This document shows, piece after piece, positions 8,370 through 17,049 of a stretch of DNA of 64,000 bases (positions within the stretch are counted from its first letter, which is position 1; the number at the start of each line of letters is the position of its first letter). The translations under genes were made by a program, and so were the position numbers. The stretch lies in the NCBI GenBank assembly GCA_043764895.1, contig JAYUJY010000194.1, forward strand, positions 61,631-125,630, written 5' to 3'. Below the pieces are notes generated by a model. It was not told the origin of the DNA. It saw nothing but the letters and a program-made list of their open reading frames with translations, and made no database searches. Source of the DNA: JAAFJU01 sp043764895 (GTDB taxonomy: Bacteria > Cyanobacteriota > Cyanobacteriia > Leptolyngbyales > Leptolyngbyaceae).

Positions 8370-9680
8370 ATGACACACCTACACACCTTTGGCTGGCGCA
8401 CCTTAGCTATCGTCATCAGTCTCGGCACTATTGGCGTAGGCTGTTCAGCCATTCCTCCCTCTTCCAATGCATCGCCCTTAGGATCACCCCTCTCGTCCCC
8501 TTCGCCTGTCGCCCCCCTGCCAAAATCTGCGCCCACCCTTCGCCGCGCCCCTCTTTCCAACGCGATCGATCCCGCCCTCACCCTAGCCCAAACCCAATTT
8601 AGCCTCAAGCTCTTCGCCGACTTGCAAAAAGAATCTCCCGACAAAAACCTCTTCATTTCGCCCTCCAGCATCGCCCTCGCCCTCGCCATGACCTATAACG
8701 GCGCAGAGGGTGAGACTCGATCGGCCATGGCAAAAACACTGAATGTAGAAGACTTATCGATCGGACAGTTCAACGCTGGGAATAAAAAATTATCCGAAGC
8801 TTTGGAATATCCAGACTCAGACGTTGAACTAAAGATTGCGAACGCAATTTGGGCCAATCAAGGGATCAACTTTAAACCTGAGTTTTTACGGATTAACCAA
8901 AACTTTTACAACACTAAAGCTGAAACGCTAGATTTCAAAAATCTAGATTCCCTTAACGTGATGAACAATTGGGTCAAACGCAACACCAGCGGCAAAATTG
9001 AAACGATCGTCGATCGGCTAACCGGGGATGAGCGCCTGTTCTTAATGAATGCCACCTACTTCAAAGGCAATTGGACGCGTCCCTTTGATAAAGCCCAAAC
9101 CCAACCTCAACCCTTCACCGCCCCTACCGGAACAAAAACCGTCGCTATGATGGCTCAACGTGGCGGTTACCGCTACCTCGAAACAGAGGATTTCCAGGCC
9201 GTGAGTCTGCCCTACGGAAAACGTCGTCTCAGCCTCTACGTCTTCCTTCCCAAAGCTGGAACGACCGTCGCCGAACTCACGACCCGACTGAACCCCAAAA
9301 ACTGGGATACCTGGATGACCCAGTTCAAAAACCAAGACGGCAGCGTCGAGATTCCCCGCTTCAAACTCCAGTACGACGTCGATCTCAAATCCACCCTCAC
9401 CCGTCTCGGCATGGGTATCGCCTTCACCCCTAAAGCCGATTTCTCTAACCTTGCAGATGGGCCGAGTGCGATCGGCAGCGTCCGTCACAAGACTTTCATC
9501 GACGTCAACGAATCCGGAACCGAAGCAGCAGCCGTCACCTCCATCGGCATCGTCACGACCTCTGCCCGCCCGATCGATGCACCCTTCGCCTTCAAAGCCG
9601 ATCGCCCCTTCCTGTGTGCTCTTCGCGACAACCAAACCGGAGCCATTCTGTTCCTAGGCGCGATCGTGAATCCTGAGTAG
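8370..9680 (+). CDS. Exported serpin (serine protease inhibitor)
   Basis: A protein of 436 residues with an N-terminal hydrophobic signal (TLAIVISLGTIGVGCS). Cys25 is preceded by an imperfect lipobox, so it may be a lipoprotein. A Pro/Ser-rich linker of about 40 residues comes next. The serpin fold covers about residues 75-436: NIFISPSS-like DKNLFISPSSIALAL, NATYFKGNW, the hinge ESGTEAAAVT and the terminal DRPFLCALRDNQTGAILFLG. The hinge has Glu at P17, Gly at P15, Thr at P14 and small residues at P12-P10, the pattern of inhibitory serpins. Counting from the hinge puts P1 near Thr-Ser in IVTTSARP, but the loop looks a few residues longer than in antitrypsin, so the bait bond is uncertain. It probably protects against proteases in the periplasm or outside the cell. 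Confidence 0.9.
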   Translation: MTHLHTFGWRTLAIVISLGTIGVGCSAIPPSSNASPLGSPLSSPSPVAPLPKSAPTLRRAPLSNAIDPALTLAQTQFSLKLFADLQKESPDKNLFISPSSIALALAMTYNGAEGETRSAMAKTLNVEDLSIGQFNAGNKKLSEALEYPDSDVELKIANAIWANQGINFKPEFLRINQNFYNTKAETLDFKNLDSLNVMNNWVKRNTSGKIETIVDRLTGDERLFLMNATYFKGNWTRPFDKAQTQPQPFTAPTGTKTVAMMAQRGGYRYLETEDFQAVSLPYGKRRLSLYVFLPKAGTTVAELTTRLNPKNWDTWMTQFKNQDGSVEIPRFKLQYDVDLKSTLTRLGMGIAFTPKADFSNLADGPSAIGSVRHKTFIDVNESGTEAAAVTSIGIVTTSARPIDAPFAFKADRPFLCALRDNQTGAILFLGAIVNPE

Positions 9681-9731
9681 TCCTTAGTCTAAAACAGGTT
9701 TGGCTGGGAATTGGGTGAGAAGCTAAGACGA

Positions 9732-9761
9732 TTGGATTTATTATTTGCTATGGTGTAGTAT
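9732..9761 (+). promoter_or_regulatory. Candidate sigma-70-type promoter of the receptor kinase gene
   Basis: TTGGAT (9732-9737), an 18-base spacer and TAGTAT (9756-9761) lie 68 bases before the chosen kinase start. The match to the consensus is partial. It was judged by eye only. Confidence 0.3.
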
Positions 9762-9829
9762 AAGATCATCTACGTGTTTTCCCTTAGATTTTTAGTCCTG
9801 CTGTGTATGCAGTCAGGCTTCGGAGCTTC

Positions 9830-12226
9830 ATGACTGACTCTGTTATTCCTCCTTGCTCAGATTGCGATCGTTTTATCGTCGGTGAGGCTTGGCATTTGCG
9901 TCTTCGGTTGGTCTGCTCAACGTGCAATAAGCCATTGCTACTTAACGATCGCTATGAATTCATGCGCAAACTTAGTGGGAGTTGGGATGCAAATGCAGAA
10001 GTTTTTACGGTGTCTGACAATCAGGAACCTAATGTTCAGAAAATTCTTAAGGTGTTAACGAATCAAGAGTTGCATGTCTTGAAGTTGTTTAAAATCGAAC
10101 AACTCATCCTGATGGAACTTGATCATCCCGGCATCCCAAAGGGCTATGATGCCTTTGAAGTCAAAGCGCCTGATGAACAAGTCATTCCTTGCGTCGTCAT
10201 GGAGAGAATCCAGGGAGATACATTACAGGAATATTTGAATACTAAAGGAACCATTGATCAAGTCACGGCGATCGATTGGATGACGCAATTACTGGGTATT
10301 TTAGACTACGTTCATCGTCAAGAACTGTTTCACCGAGATATTAAGCCGACCAATATTATGCGTCGGAGTAACGGTAAATTGGTGTTGATTGATTTTGGGA
10401 CGGCCCGACATGTGACCCAAACAATTGTAAATGGTGGAAATAATACGGTCGTTTACTCCCATGGCTACACTGCGCCGGAACAGATGGCGGGAAAAGCAGA
10501 AGTTCGATCGGACTTCTATGCCTTAGGCCGCACCTTTCAACATCTTATGATGGGTGAACTGCCTAGTGACTGGAAGACCTTTGTTTCCAAGCAGCCCATC
10601 TCACCCTTATTTCAAACTATATTGCAAAATCTAACTAAGCCCAACGCATCCGATCGGCCTAAAAGCACGAGAAAAATCCTTAGAGATCTGAAACGAATTA
10701 AGAATGAACCCCAGCGGAAACGATTGAAAGACTTAAGTTTTTCGTTTGTTGGCGGGACCCTCTTGGGCGTAGCTCTGATCTCACCTTGGGTTAAGTTAGA
10801 TGAAATCCCTCATGCTATTCAAGAAATTTTCCCGACTCCAGCTTGTTCTCTAACGGTTCAAGATAATATCAGTTGTGGTGAAGAAATCCTAATTACAGAA
10901 TTGGAACCAGGAAAAAATCAACCGACCCAAAAAGCTCAGGCCGTTGAGAAAATGAAGGCTGGATTGTTCCATGAAGCAGAAAATCTATTTCAACAATCGT
11001 TCAATGAACAGATGGACCCTGAAACATTAATATATTGGAATAATGCAAAGATTCATAATAACCCTGAACTGAGTCGTAAAAAAACAACCATTGCAGTCAT
11101 CGTTCCGGTCGGAGGGGAGGCTAATCTGTCTAGGCCGCGTGCCCTTGCGATCTTACGAGGAGCCGCGCAAGCTCAGAAAGATGCCCTTGAGAATTTGAAA
11201 ATTGGGTTGACCATTGCAATCGTCAATGATGATAACAAGCCAAAAGTTGCTGAGAAATCGGCTGCACTGATTGTCGATCGGAACATCATTGGAGGGATTG
11301 GACATGCGAGTAGCGATGCTCTTGCATTGGCACTCCCGGTCTACAAAAAAAGGAACTTAGCTTTTATTGCCCCGACCAGCACCTCGGAAAACTTCACTAG
11401 CTATGCATCCACGGAAGGTCATGTGTTTTTTAGAACACTTCCAAGAAATAGTGTCAACGCTCGCTACATGGTGGAATTGATTCGCGATAATCTGAAGCAG
11501 AAAAAACTTGCCATATACTTCACTCCAGGAAGTTCCTATAGTGAATCATTGGAAACAAACTTACGACAATTTGCGGGCGAACTTGGAATTGATATCGTGA
11601 CAGACAACACCAAATTTCATGTCAATGCACAAAGTTTTGACGCAAATGGAGCCGTTCAATATGCCCGATCGAAAGGTGCAACAGTTCATGTTTTGATTCC
11701 TGATGCGGCGGTTTCTCCAAATAGTTTGCTGAATGCAAAGGCTCTAGTTCTGGCAAACGGCGGTCAAGATTGGATTGTGGCTGGGGATAGTTTGGCGGGT
11801 GCTTCGGAGTATTTAGAAGGAGACCTTGCTGTTGCCTCTGAAGGGAAGATGCTTTTTTCTTCAACTTGGGATGTAAGTTCTGCCCCCAATTCTCCGCTCG
11901 TTTCATTTTGGAAGGATGATGCATTTTCCAGACCTCGAAAAGTAGATTGGCGAACCTTTACGAGCTATAACGCGACTTGGATTATGGCGACAGCGTTGAA
12001 TAATCTATATCTGAATCCGAAACCCATGACTCGGGGGAACCTTCTTAAAGAACTTTCAGAGACTGGATTCAAAGCAGTGACTTCTGATAAGCGAGAGTTG
12101 AACTTTTCAAAAAATACGGGTGAAATCGATCGACCTAACATTACAGTCAGCACCGTTATGAAATGTGGTGAGATTTTTACCACGGTTAATTTCAATAAGC
12201 CCATCTGTCCAAAGCCTAAGATCTAA
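9830..12226 (+). CDS. Ser/Thr kinase fused to periplasmic ligand-binding domain
   Basis: A protein of 798 residues from the ATG at 9830, chosen because GGAG lies at 9822-9825; an upstream ATG at 9803 lacks such a site. In order: a zinc-ribbon-like start with paired cysteines (C9, C12, C29, C32); a Hanks-type kinase domain with HRDIKPTN (about 168-175), DFG (188-190) and APEQ (215-218); one membrane helix (about 302-319); then an exported domain of about 400 residues. That domain (RGAAQAQKDALENLKIG, a nucleotide-free Rossmann-like pattern, SSDALALALPVY, IAPTSTS) resembles Leu/Ile/Val-binding-protein or receptor ligand-binding folds. The glycine-rich loop is poorly conserved. The layout suggests a one-protein receptor kinase that senses a small solute outside and phosphorylates inside. 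Ligand and target are unknown. Confidence 0.85.
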   Translation: MTDSVIPPCSDCDRFIVGEAWHLRLRLVCSTCNKPLLLNDRYEFMRKLSGSWDANAEVFTVSDNQEPNVQKILKVLTNQELHVLKLFKIEQLILMELDHPGIPKGYDAFEVKAPDEQVIPCVVMERIQGDTLQEYLNTKGTIDQVTAIDWMTQLLGILDYVHRQELFHRDIKPTNIMRRSNGKLVLIDFGTARHVTQTIVNGGNNTVVYSHGYTAPEQMAGKAEVRSDFYALGRTFQHLMMGELPSDWKTFVSKQPISPLFQTILQNLTKPNASDRPKSTRKILRDLKRIKNEPQRKRLKDLSFSFVGGTLLGVALISPWVKLDEIPHAIQEIFPTPACSLTVQDNISCGEEILITELEPGKNQPTQKAQAVEKMKAGLFHEAENLFQQSFNEQMDPETLIYWNNAKIHNNPELSRKKTTIAVIVPVGGEANLSRPRALAILRGAAQAQKDALENLKIGLTIAIVNDDNKPKVAEKSAALIVDRNIIGGIGHASSDALALALPVYKKRNLAFIAPTSTSENFTSYASTEGHVFFRTLPRNSVNARYMVELIRDNLKQKKLAIYFTPGSSYSESLETNLRQFAGELGIDIVTDNTKFHVNAQSFDANGAVQYARSKGATVHVLIPDAAVSPNSLLNAKALVLANGGQDWIVAGDSLAGASEYLEGDLAVASEGKMLFSSTWDVSSAPNSPLVSFWKDDAFSRPRKVDWRTFTSYNATWIMATALNNLYLNPKPMTRGNLLKELSETGFKAVTSDKRELNFSKNTGEIDRPNITVSTVMKCGEIFTTVNFNKPICPKPKI

Positions 12227-12370
12227 CAATAGCTTTAGACCATTAGCCCAACTTAATCTGACCTATTCTGATCTAAAACTGAGCCATTATTCCAAATTAA
12301 ATCTGGTTAACTTAAATAAGGGAATGCCCGAAGCTTCATCCCTTGTTCCATCGTTTCACCCGATTTTATT

Positions 12371-13939
12371 ATGACAACGCTTTCTCGATCGCTTTCTATG
12401 ATTAGTCTCTGCCTATTTGCAAGCTTCGGCATAAGCCCAAAAGCTGCGATCGCAGAACCCTCTATCTCTCCCGATTCTGCGGAACAAGTCACGTCTGTTT
12501 CGGGTTTGTCCGATGTCAAACCCACCGACTGGGCTTTCCAATCACTCCAATCCTTAGTCGAACGCTACGGCTGCGTCGCTGGATATCCAAACAAAACATT
12601 TCAAGGTAATCGTGTCCTAACCCGGTACGAATTTGCAGCGGGACTGAGTGCCTGCACCGATCGCATTAATGAACTCATTACAGCCAGTACAGCAGATGCG
12701 GTTAAGAAAGAAGATCTGACCGCACTTCGGCAATTGCAAGATCAATTTTCGGCGGAGTTATTAACCCTTCGATCGCGAGTCGATACGCTAGAAACCCGAC
12801 AAGCGACCCTTGAAAAAACTCAGTTTTCCACCACGACAAAATTGAAAGGTCGAATCATTACGGTGCTTGCGGATAATTTTGGTGGCGCGAGTCGTAATGG
12901 TCAGGCGGATAACTACGGAACTGTCTTCGCACACCGCAGCCAGTTAAATCTAGTCACCAGTTTCTCTGGACGCGATGAACTGTATCTGCGGCTTCAAGGC
13001 ACTAATTTCATGGATGCTCGACCTAGCGGAGATACGGCTCCGGCCAACGATGTTCGGATTGGCTTGCAGTCGGGTTCGGATATGAGCAGCTCGATCGCCA
13101 TGACGCTATTGAAATATAAAACGCCGATTTCTAAGACCTTTCGAGTTGCGATCGCGACCGGATCAAATATCGGTTTTGAAGACATGGAAATCAACACCGT
13201 GAATCCTCTTTCAAGCTACGCCGATGGCGCAATTTCACGCTTTGGGCGCTACAATCCCATCTATCGCATCAGCGGCGACACGGGCGTGGGTTTTTCCTGG
13301 GACTTTAGCCCCAAATGTGCCCTCCAAGGCTCCTATCTCGCCAGCCAAGCCAATCAACCGACCGCAGGCAAAGGACTCTTTAATGGCAACTATGGCGCTG
13401 CGGCCCAACTGCTTTGCAAACCCTCGCCGTCCAGCACCGTCGCCTTTACCTACGTGAACGCCTACGGAGACAACGGGTTAGGCCATGGCACCGGGAGCAA
13501 CGCCTCAAACCTCTCCGGACGTGCCGTCTCGTCCAATTCCTACGGGGTGCAAGCCAACGTGAACGTCACACCCGGATTTCAACTGGGCGGGTGGGTGGGC
13601 TATACCCAGGCGAGGGCACTCACGGGCGCAGTGCGTGGCGACGCAGGCATCTGGAACTATGCCGTGACGATGGGATTCCCGGATCTGTTGGGTAAGGGAA
13701 ACCTCGGCGGCGTCATTGTAGGAATGCAGCCCAAACTAACAGGAACATCGGCGCTGCTCAGTGGCTTAAACGATCGAGCCGATCGCAGCACGGGCTACCA
13801 CGTCGAAGTCTTCCAGCGCTTCAAGGTCTCTGATAATGTCTCAGTCACCCCCGGACTCATCTACGCCACGTCGCCCGATCACAACGCCCAAAATAAATCC
13901 ATATTAAGCGCCATTCTCCGCACCACAATCTTGTTCTAA
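12371..13939 (+). CDS. SLH-domain outer-membrane porin (SomA/OprB type)
   Basis: A protein of 522 residues with a signal peptide (cleavage near AAIAEPS). An SLH domain follows (about residues 48-100: VKPTDWAFQSLQSLVERYGC, GYPNKTFQGNRVLTRYEFAAGL), then a coiled-coil linker (LRSRVDTLETRQATLEKTQF). The rest is a beta-barrel domain with alternating aromatic and polar strands ending in Phe (TTILF). This is the standard layout of cyanobacterial major porins, some annotated as iron-uptake porins. The SLH domain anchors the barrel to pyruvylated or otherwise modified peptidoglycan glycans. It overlaps the stop of the convergent lipoprotein gene by four bases. The exact substrate is not readable from sequence. 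Confidence 0.9.
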   Translation: MTTLSRSLSMISLCLFASFGISPKAAIAEPSISPDSAEQVTSVSGLSDVKPTDWAFQSLQSLVERYGCVAGYPNKTFQGNRVLTRYEFAAGLSACTDRINELITASTADAVKKEDLTALRQLQDQFSAELLTLRSRVDTLETRQATLEKTQFSTTTKLKGRIITVLADNFGGASRNGQADNYGTVFAHRSQLNLVTSFSGRDELYLRLQGTNFMDARPSGDTAPANDVRIGLQSGSDMSSSIAMTLLKYKTPISKTFRVAIATGSNIGFEDMEINTVNPLSSYADGAISRFGRYNPIYRISGDTGVGFSWDFSPKCALQGSYLASQANQPTAGKGLFNGNYGAAAQLLCKPSPSSTVAFTYVNAYGDNGLGHGTGSNASNLSGRAVSSNSYGVQANVNVTPGFQLGGWVGYTQARALTGAVRGDAGIWNYAVTMGFPDLLGKGNLGGVIVGMQPKLTGTSALLSGLNDRADRSTGYHVEVFQRFKVSDNVSVTPGLIYATSPDHNAQNKSILSAILRTTILF

Positions 13940-14730
13940 CGCATCATTTCCTTCGGTAGCACTGGGGCACCGTTTTGCTTTGTGCTACTTTTTTCGGAAA
14001 TGGACTGCGCCTCAACCTTGACGATCGCACCGGGAGCTGTAGCGGCCATTTTAGGCATTGTAGGCGGCGCAATGGTTTGGGAGAGTTCGGATTGGAGGAA
14101 GAGGCTCCCGTCCTTGGCTGACTGGAGGACGGGCTTTAGGCCATCGGGGGTCGTTTTGTTGACGTCGGGACTGAAGTTCAAGGTGCGATCGATGGACTCG
14201 GTGGCCGCCAGAAAAGTCACGTTTGCAGCGGGTTCAAGATCGGCTGGAAGATCGCCAGAATTGAGCTGCCAAACTTCTACGGCTGCGCCGCCTTTAGCGT
14301 TGGGATTGAGCAAGTTGAGTTTCGTACTCCAGTTGCCGTCGGTGGTTTCGATGCGCTGACGGGCGATGACCGCATGGATGGGCTGGGTATTCGTCAGTGT
14401 TTTTGCCCCAGCTTTGGGCATAAGAAGCCGAACAGCTTGGACCGTAATGACGATCGGCAGTTTGCGTTTTTCCACTTCTGGCTGCGGGAGGTTTGTTCGT
14501 CCGCTCAAGGTATAGACACCCGATGCTCCATCCGGTGTCACTTGCAGCGTCATCTCTGGCGTAAATCTTTTACTGTTTGCGCAGCTACTGAGTGACCCAG
14601 CCAACATCCCCAAAAAAAGAACGATCGTACCCTGGCGAATAACCGGGCAAGTGACCAGTTTGTGAAGAACCTTAGGTTGAAACATAAACTTTGGGTGAAA
14701 GAAGTTGGGTTTGAAGGTGGGGTTGGACAT
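13936..14730 (-). CDS. Putative lipoprotein of unknown function
   Basis: A protein of 264 residues that I do not recognise. A basic N-terminus is followed by a hydrophobic segment (IVLFLGMLAGSLSSC) with a good lipobox, so it should be lipidated at the Cys of SSCANS. The mature part begins with a short domain rich in beta-type residues (EMTLQVTPDGASGVYTLSG, NLPQP, PIVITVQAVRLL) that could be immunoglobulin-like. A low-complexity C-terminus rich in Ala, Thr, Pro and Lys follows. The start has a long n-region; an internal Met16 (MFQPKVL) would give a more usual signal. It converges on the porin gene with overlapping stops, and nothing shows a functional link. Confidence 0.6.
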   Translation of the reverse strand: MSNPTFKPNFFHPKFMFQPKVLHKLVTCPVIRQGTIVLFLGMLAGSLSSCANSKRFTPEMTLQVTPDGASGVYTLSGRTNLPQPEVEKRKLPIVITVQAVRLLMPKAGAKTLTNTQPIHAVIARQRIETTDGNWSTKLNLLNPNAKGGAAVEVWQLNSGDLPADLEPAANVTFLAATESIDRTLNFSPDVNKTTPDGLKPVLQSAKDGSLFLQSELSQTIAPPTMPKMAATAPGAIVKVEAQSISEKSSTKQNGAPVLPKEMMR

Positions 14731-14953
14731 AAGTAAACCGCAGAACTGAGGGCAATGGCAAGCTGACTGTACCTCAGTATTCCCTGTCTTGTGCTGGAAG
14801 ACGGTGCCTCAGTAAAATTCCGGTAATGGCGATCGCTTTTAAACAAATGAGGGTAATCTGAGACGGTGGCATAGATGACGAATAGGTACCATCGTTTTTA
14901 GATTAATCCCTTTATTATTGATGGGTCCGACGGGCTAGACCAAGGTAACCATA

Positions 14954-17008
14954 ATGGCTAATGGATTCAAAATGATGATGTGTAAAACACCGCTCTTTAA
15001 AACACTGCTATTAATGGGTTCCTCCTATGGGCGCTCCATGGCAATGCTGCTGATCTTGAGCAGTGCATTGATCCCAATGGTCGGCTTCGCAGGAAAGGCG
15101 ATCGCGATGCCCCCCGAAGCGCTCCCTAATCCTCAACCTATCCGCTATCCAGTTTATGGTGCGCTTCCCTACGGCGCAAATCCCTACGCCCCTGCCCAAA
15201 GCCCCTATGTTGCAATGCCTTACGGGGGTCTGCCTGCTGGATATGCCTATCCTGCTTCTGTGGCCATGCCTATCCAATATCCTGCCGTTCAGTCTCAGTA
15301 CGCCCAGCTTCAGTACGTCCAGCCTCAATTCATTCAGCCACAGTACGCCCAGCCTCAGTACCAACAGCCACAGTACTTACAACCCCAACAGCCACAGTAC
15401 GCCCAGCCTCAGTACCAACAGCCACAATACGTACAACCACAGTATTTACAACCCCAACAGCCACAGTACTTACAACCCCAACAGCCACAATACCAACAGC
15501 CGCAAGCTGTTCCGCAGTATGGCCAACCTCAGTTTTCGCAACCCCAGTTTTCGCAACCCCAGTATCCACAATCTCAATATCCACAGCCTATTCAATCCCA
15601 GCAGCTCTTACCCGCTCAACAGCCTCCCATGGGCACAATGCCCAGTGTCTTACCACCTGCCCCCGGTCGCATGAATCCCTATGCCCCGCCTAACTACGCC
15701 ATGCCGATGCCGCAGCAACTCATGCAGCAACCTATGGCGTATCCCATGCCTTACTACAGCTATGCCAATCCCTACGCCAATCCTTACGCGGCGATGCCCT
15801 ACGTCCAACCGATGTCCCCGATCGTCGTCTTACCCCCTGTTGCCGCACCTGTAACGGTCCGATCGATAACACCTAACTATTACGCCGCTCCGCTGGGCTA
15901 CCCGATCGTCCCTGGATATCTGGCCCAGCAGCCCCTCAAAACGCCCGTTGATAAAGACGGCTTTCTGATCGGACCGGGTAAAGCCCAACAGCTCCAAACC
16001 CAAAACCGTCCTCTCTTCCGCAGCACCGCCCTCACCAAACCCTCCGTGACCCTACAAGGGGCCTACGTATACCAAGGGGGCGACAGTTCAGCGCGGGCCA
16101 GAATTCAGGCGCTCTATCCGTTGTCCTCACGGGTATTATTTGGCGCGACAGTAGACCTCAGCACGGGGAACTCCTTTACGGACACGCCTAATGCGGGGTT
16201 GAACATCAATGAGCTATATCTGTCCACCTCACTTCCCGAGATCCCGAATCTCCGATTCACCATCGGACAGATGGATTTGACCTCCTATTTCGATCGAAAT
16301 AGCTTTGCCAAAGACGGCACCACACACTTCTTCAATCCTATTTTTCAGACCAATCCCGCCCTCGCTGCGGTGGGCATCGGCTCTCGTCCGGGACTGTTGG
16401 TGAACTGGAGCTTGACCGACAACATTGAACTCAAAGGCGCAACGTTTTCGTCCTCTCGCAGCATTGGAGACTTTGCGCTGAACGGCTTTGCGGGAGAAGT
16501 CGGCTTTCGGTACGGTAACGCGATCGTTCGAGGCACTTATGCAACGGGTCGTGAATCGAGTTCCCTAGATGGCTTTAAGGAATCGGGCCAAGTCGCGCGC
16601 GGCGGCGGACGGTTTGGTCAACTGAAGGGCGATCGAGAAGAGGCGTTTGGCGTGAATGCGGAAGTCTTTATCCCCAAACTAAAAATGGGCGTCTTCGGTC
16701 GCTACGGTCGATATAACAACCTGGATATGGGCGAAGGCGGCGACACGGCTAGCGTGGGCGTTAGCTTCCTGGATCTCTTTGCCCCGGACGATCGGCTCGG
16801 GATTGCCTACGGTCAGGGCTTGTCCAACGATGCGCGACGGGTCTCGACAGGCGGCAAACGATCGGATGCGTTGGAAGTGTTTTATGACTTTAAGCTCCTG
16901 AATAATCTGCGCATGGGTTTCTCGCTCCAAGAACGCAACAGCTTCTCCGAACTCGTCGCTGGATTCCGCGTCAAAACCGAGTTTGACCTGACGCCCCGAC
17001 CTAAGTAA
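14954..17008 (+). CDS. Outer-membrane barrel protein with Tyr/Gln/Pro repeats, first gene of cellulose operon
   Basis: A protein of 684 residues in three parts: a signal peptide (cleavage near AIAMPP); a low-complexity region of about 290 residues rich in Gln, Pro, Tyr and Ala, including many QPQY units; and a beta-barrel-like domain from about residue 360 to the end. The barrel part has alternating strands (LQGAYVYQGG, RVLFGATVDLSTG, MGVFGRYGRYNN, MRMGFSLQ-like RMGFSLQERN) and ends with a charged tail rather than a terminal Phe. Next to a TPR protein, a GH8 cellulase, BcsB and BcsA, it most likely forms the outer-membrane pore for cellulose, the job of the C-terminal half of BcsC. This is an inference from context. 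It could instead be an unrelated porin. The gap to the next gene is 41 nt. Confidence 0.7.
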   Translation: MANGFKMMMCKTPLFKTLLLMGSSYGRSMAMLLILSSALIPMVGFAGKAIAMPPEALPNPQPIRYPVYGALPYGANPYAPAQSPYVAMPYGGLPAGYAYPASVAMPIQYPAVQSQYAQLQYVQPQFIQPQYAQPQYQQPQYLQPQQPQYAQPQYQQPQYVQPQYLQPQQPQYLQPQQPQYQQPQAVPQYGQPQFSQPQFSQPQYPQSQYPQPIQSQQLLPAQQPPMGTMPSVLPPAPGRMNPYAPPNYAMPMPQQLMQQPMAYPMPYYSYANPYANPYAAMPYVQPMSPIVVLPPVAAPVTVRSITPNYYAAPLGYPIVPGYLAQQPLKTPVDKDGFLIGPGKAQQLQTQNRPLFRSTALTKPSVTLQGAYVYQGGDSSARARIQALYPLSSRVLFGATVDLSTGNSFTDTPNAGLNINELYLSTSLPEIPNLRFTIGQMDLTSYFDRNSFAKDGTTHFFNPIFQTNPALAAVGIGSRPGLLVNWSLTDNIELKGATFSSSRSIGDFALNGFAGEVGFRYGNAIVRGTYATGRESSSLDGFKESGQVARGGGRFGQLKGDREEAFGVNAEVFIPKLKMGVFGRYGRYNNLDMGEGGDTASVGVSFLDLFAPDDRLGIAYGQGLSNDARRVSTGGKRSDALEVFYDFKLLNNLRMGFSLQERNSFSELVAGFRVKTEFDLTPRPK
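15295..15610 (+). repeat. Degenerate tandem repeats coding for QPQY-type units
   Basis: Within the barrel-protein gene, runs related to CAGCCACAGTAC and CCTCAGTACCAACAG recur many times, coding for QPQY, QPQQPQY and FSQPQ units. Repeats like these expand and contract by slippage, so length may differ between strains. Confidence 0.75.
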
Positions 17009-17049
17009 TTCCCAGACATCGCAGATCCAACACTCAGCGTTAGACCGTC

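Noticed and set aside
9042..9635. A 197-codon antisense frame in the serpin gene
   Set aside because: The plus-strand serpin has all family motifs; the antisense product is low-complexity Gly/Glu-rich.
14731..14953. Cyclic di-GMP riboswitch before the cellulose operon
   Set aside because: I looked for the conserved GEMM-type core and found no matching stems; nothing beyond a short leader can be supported.
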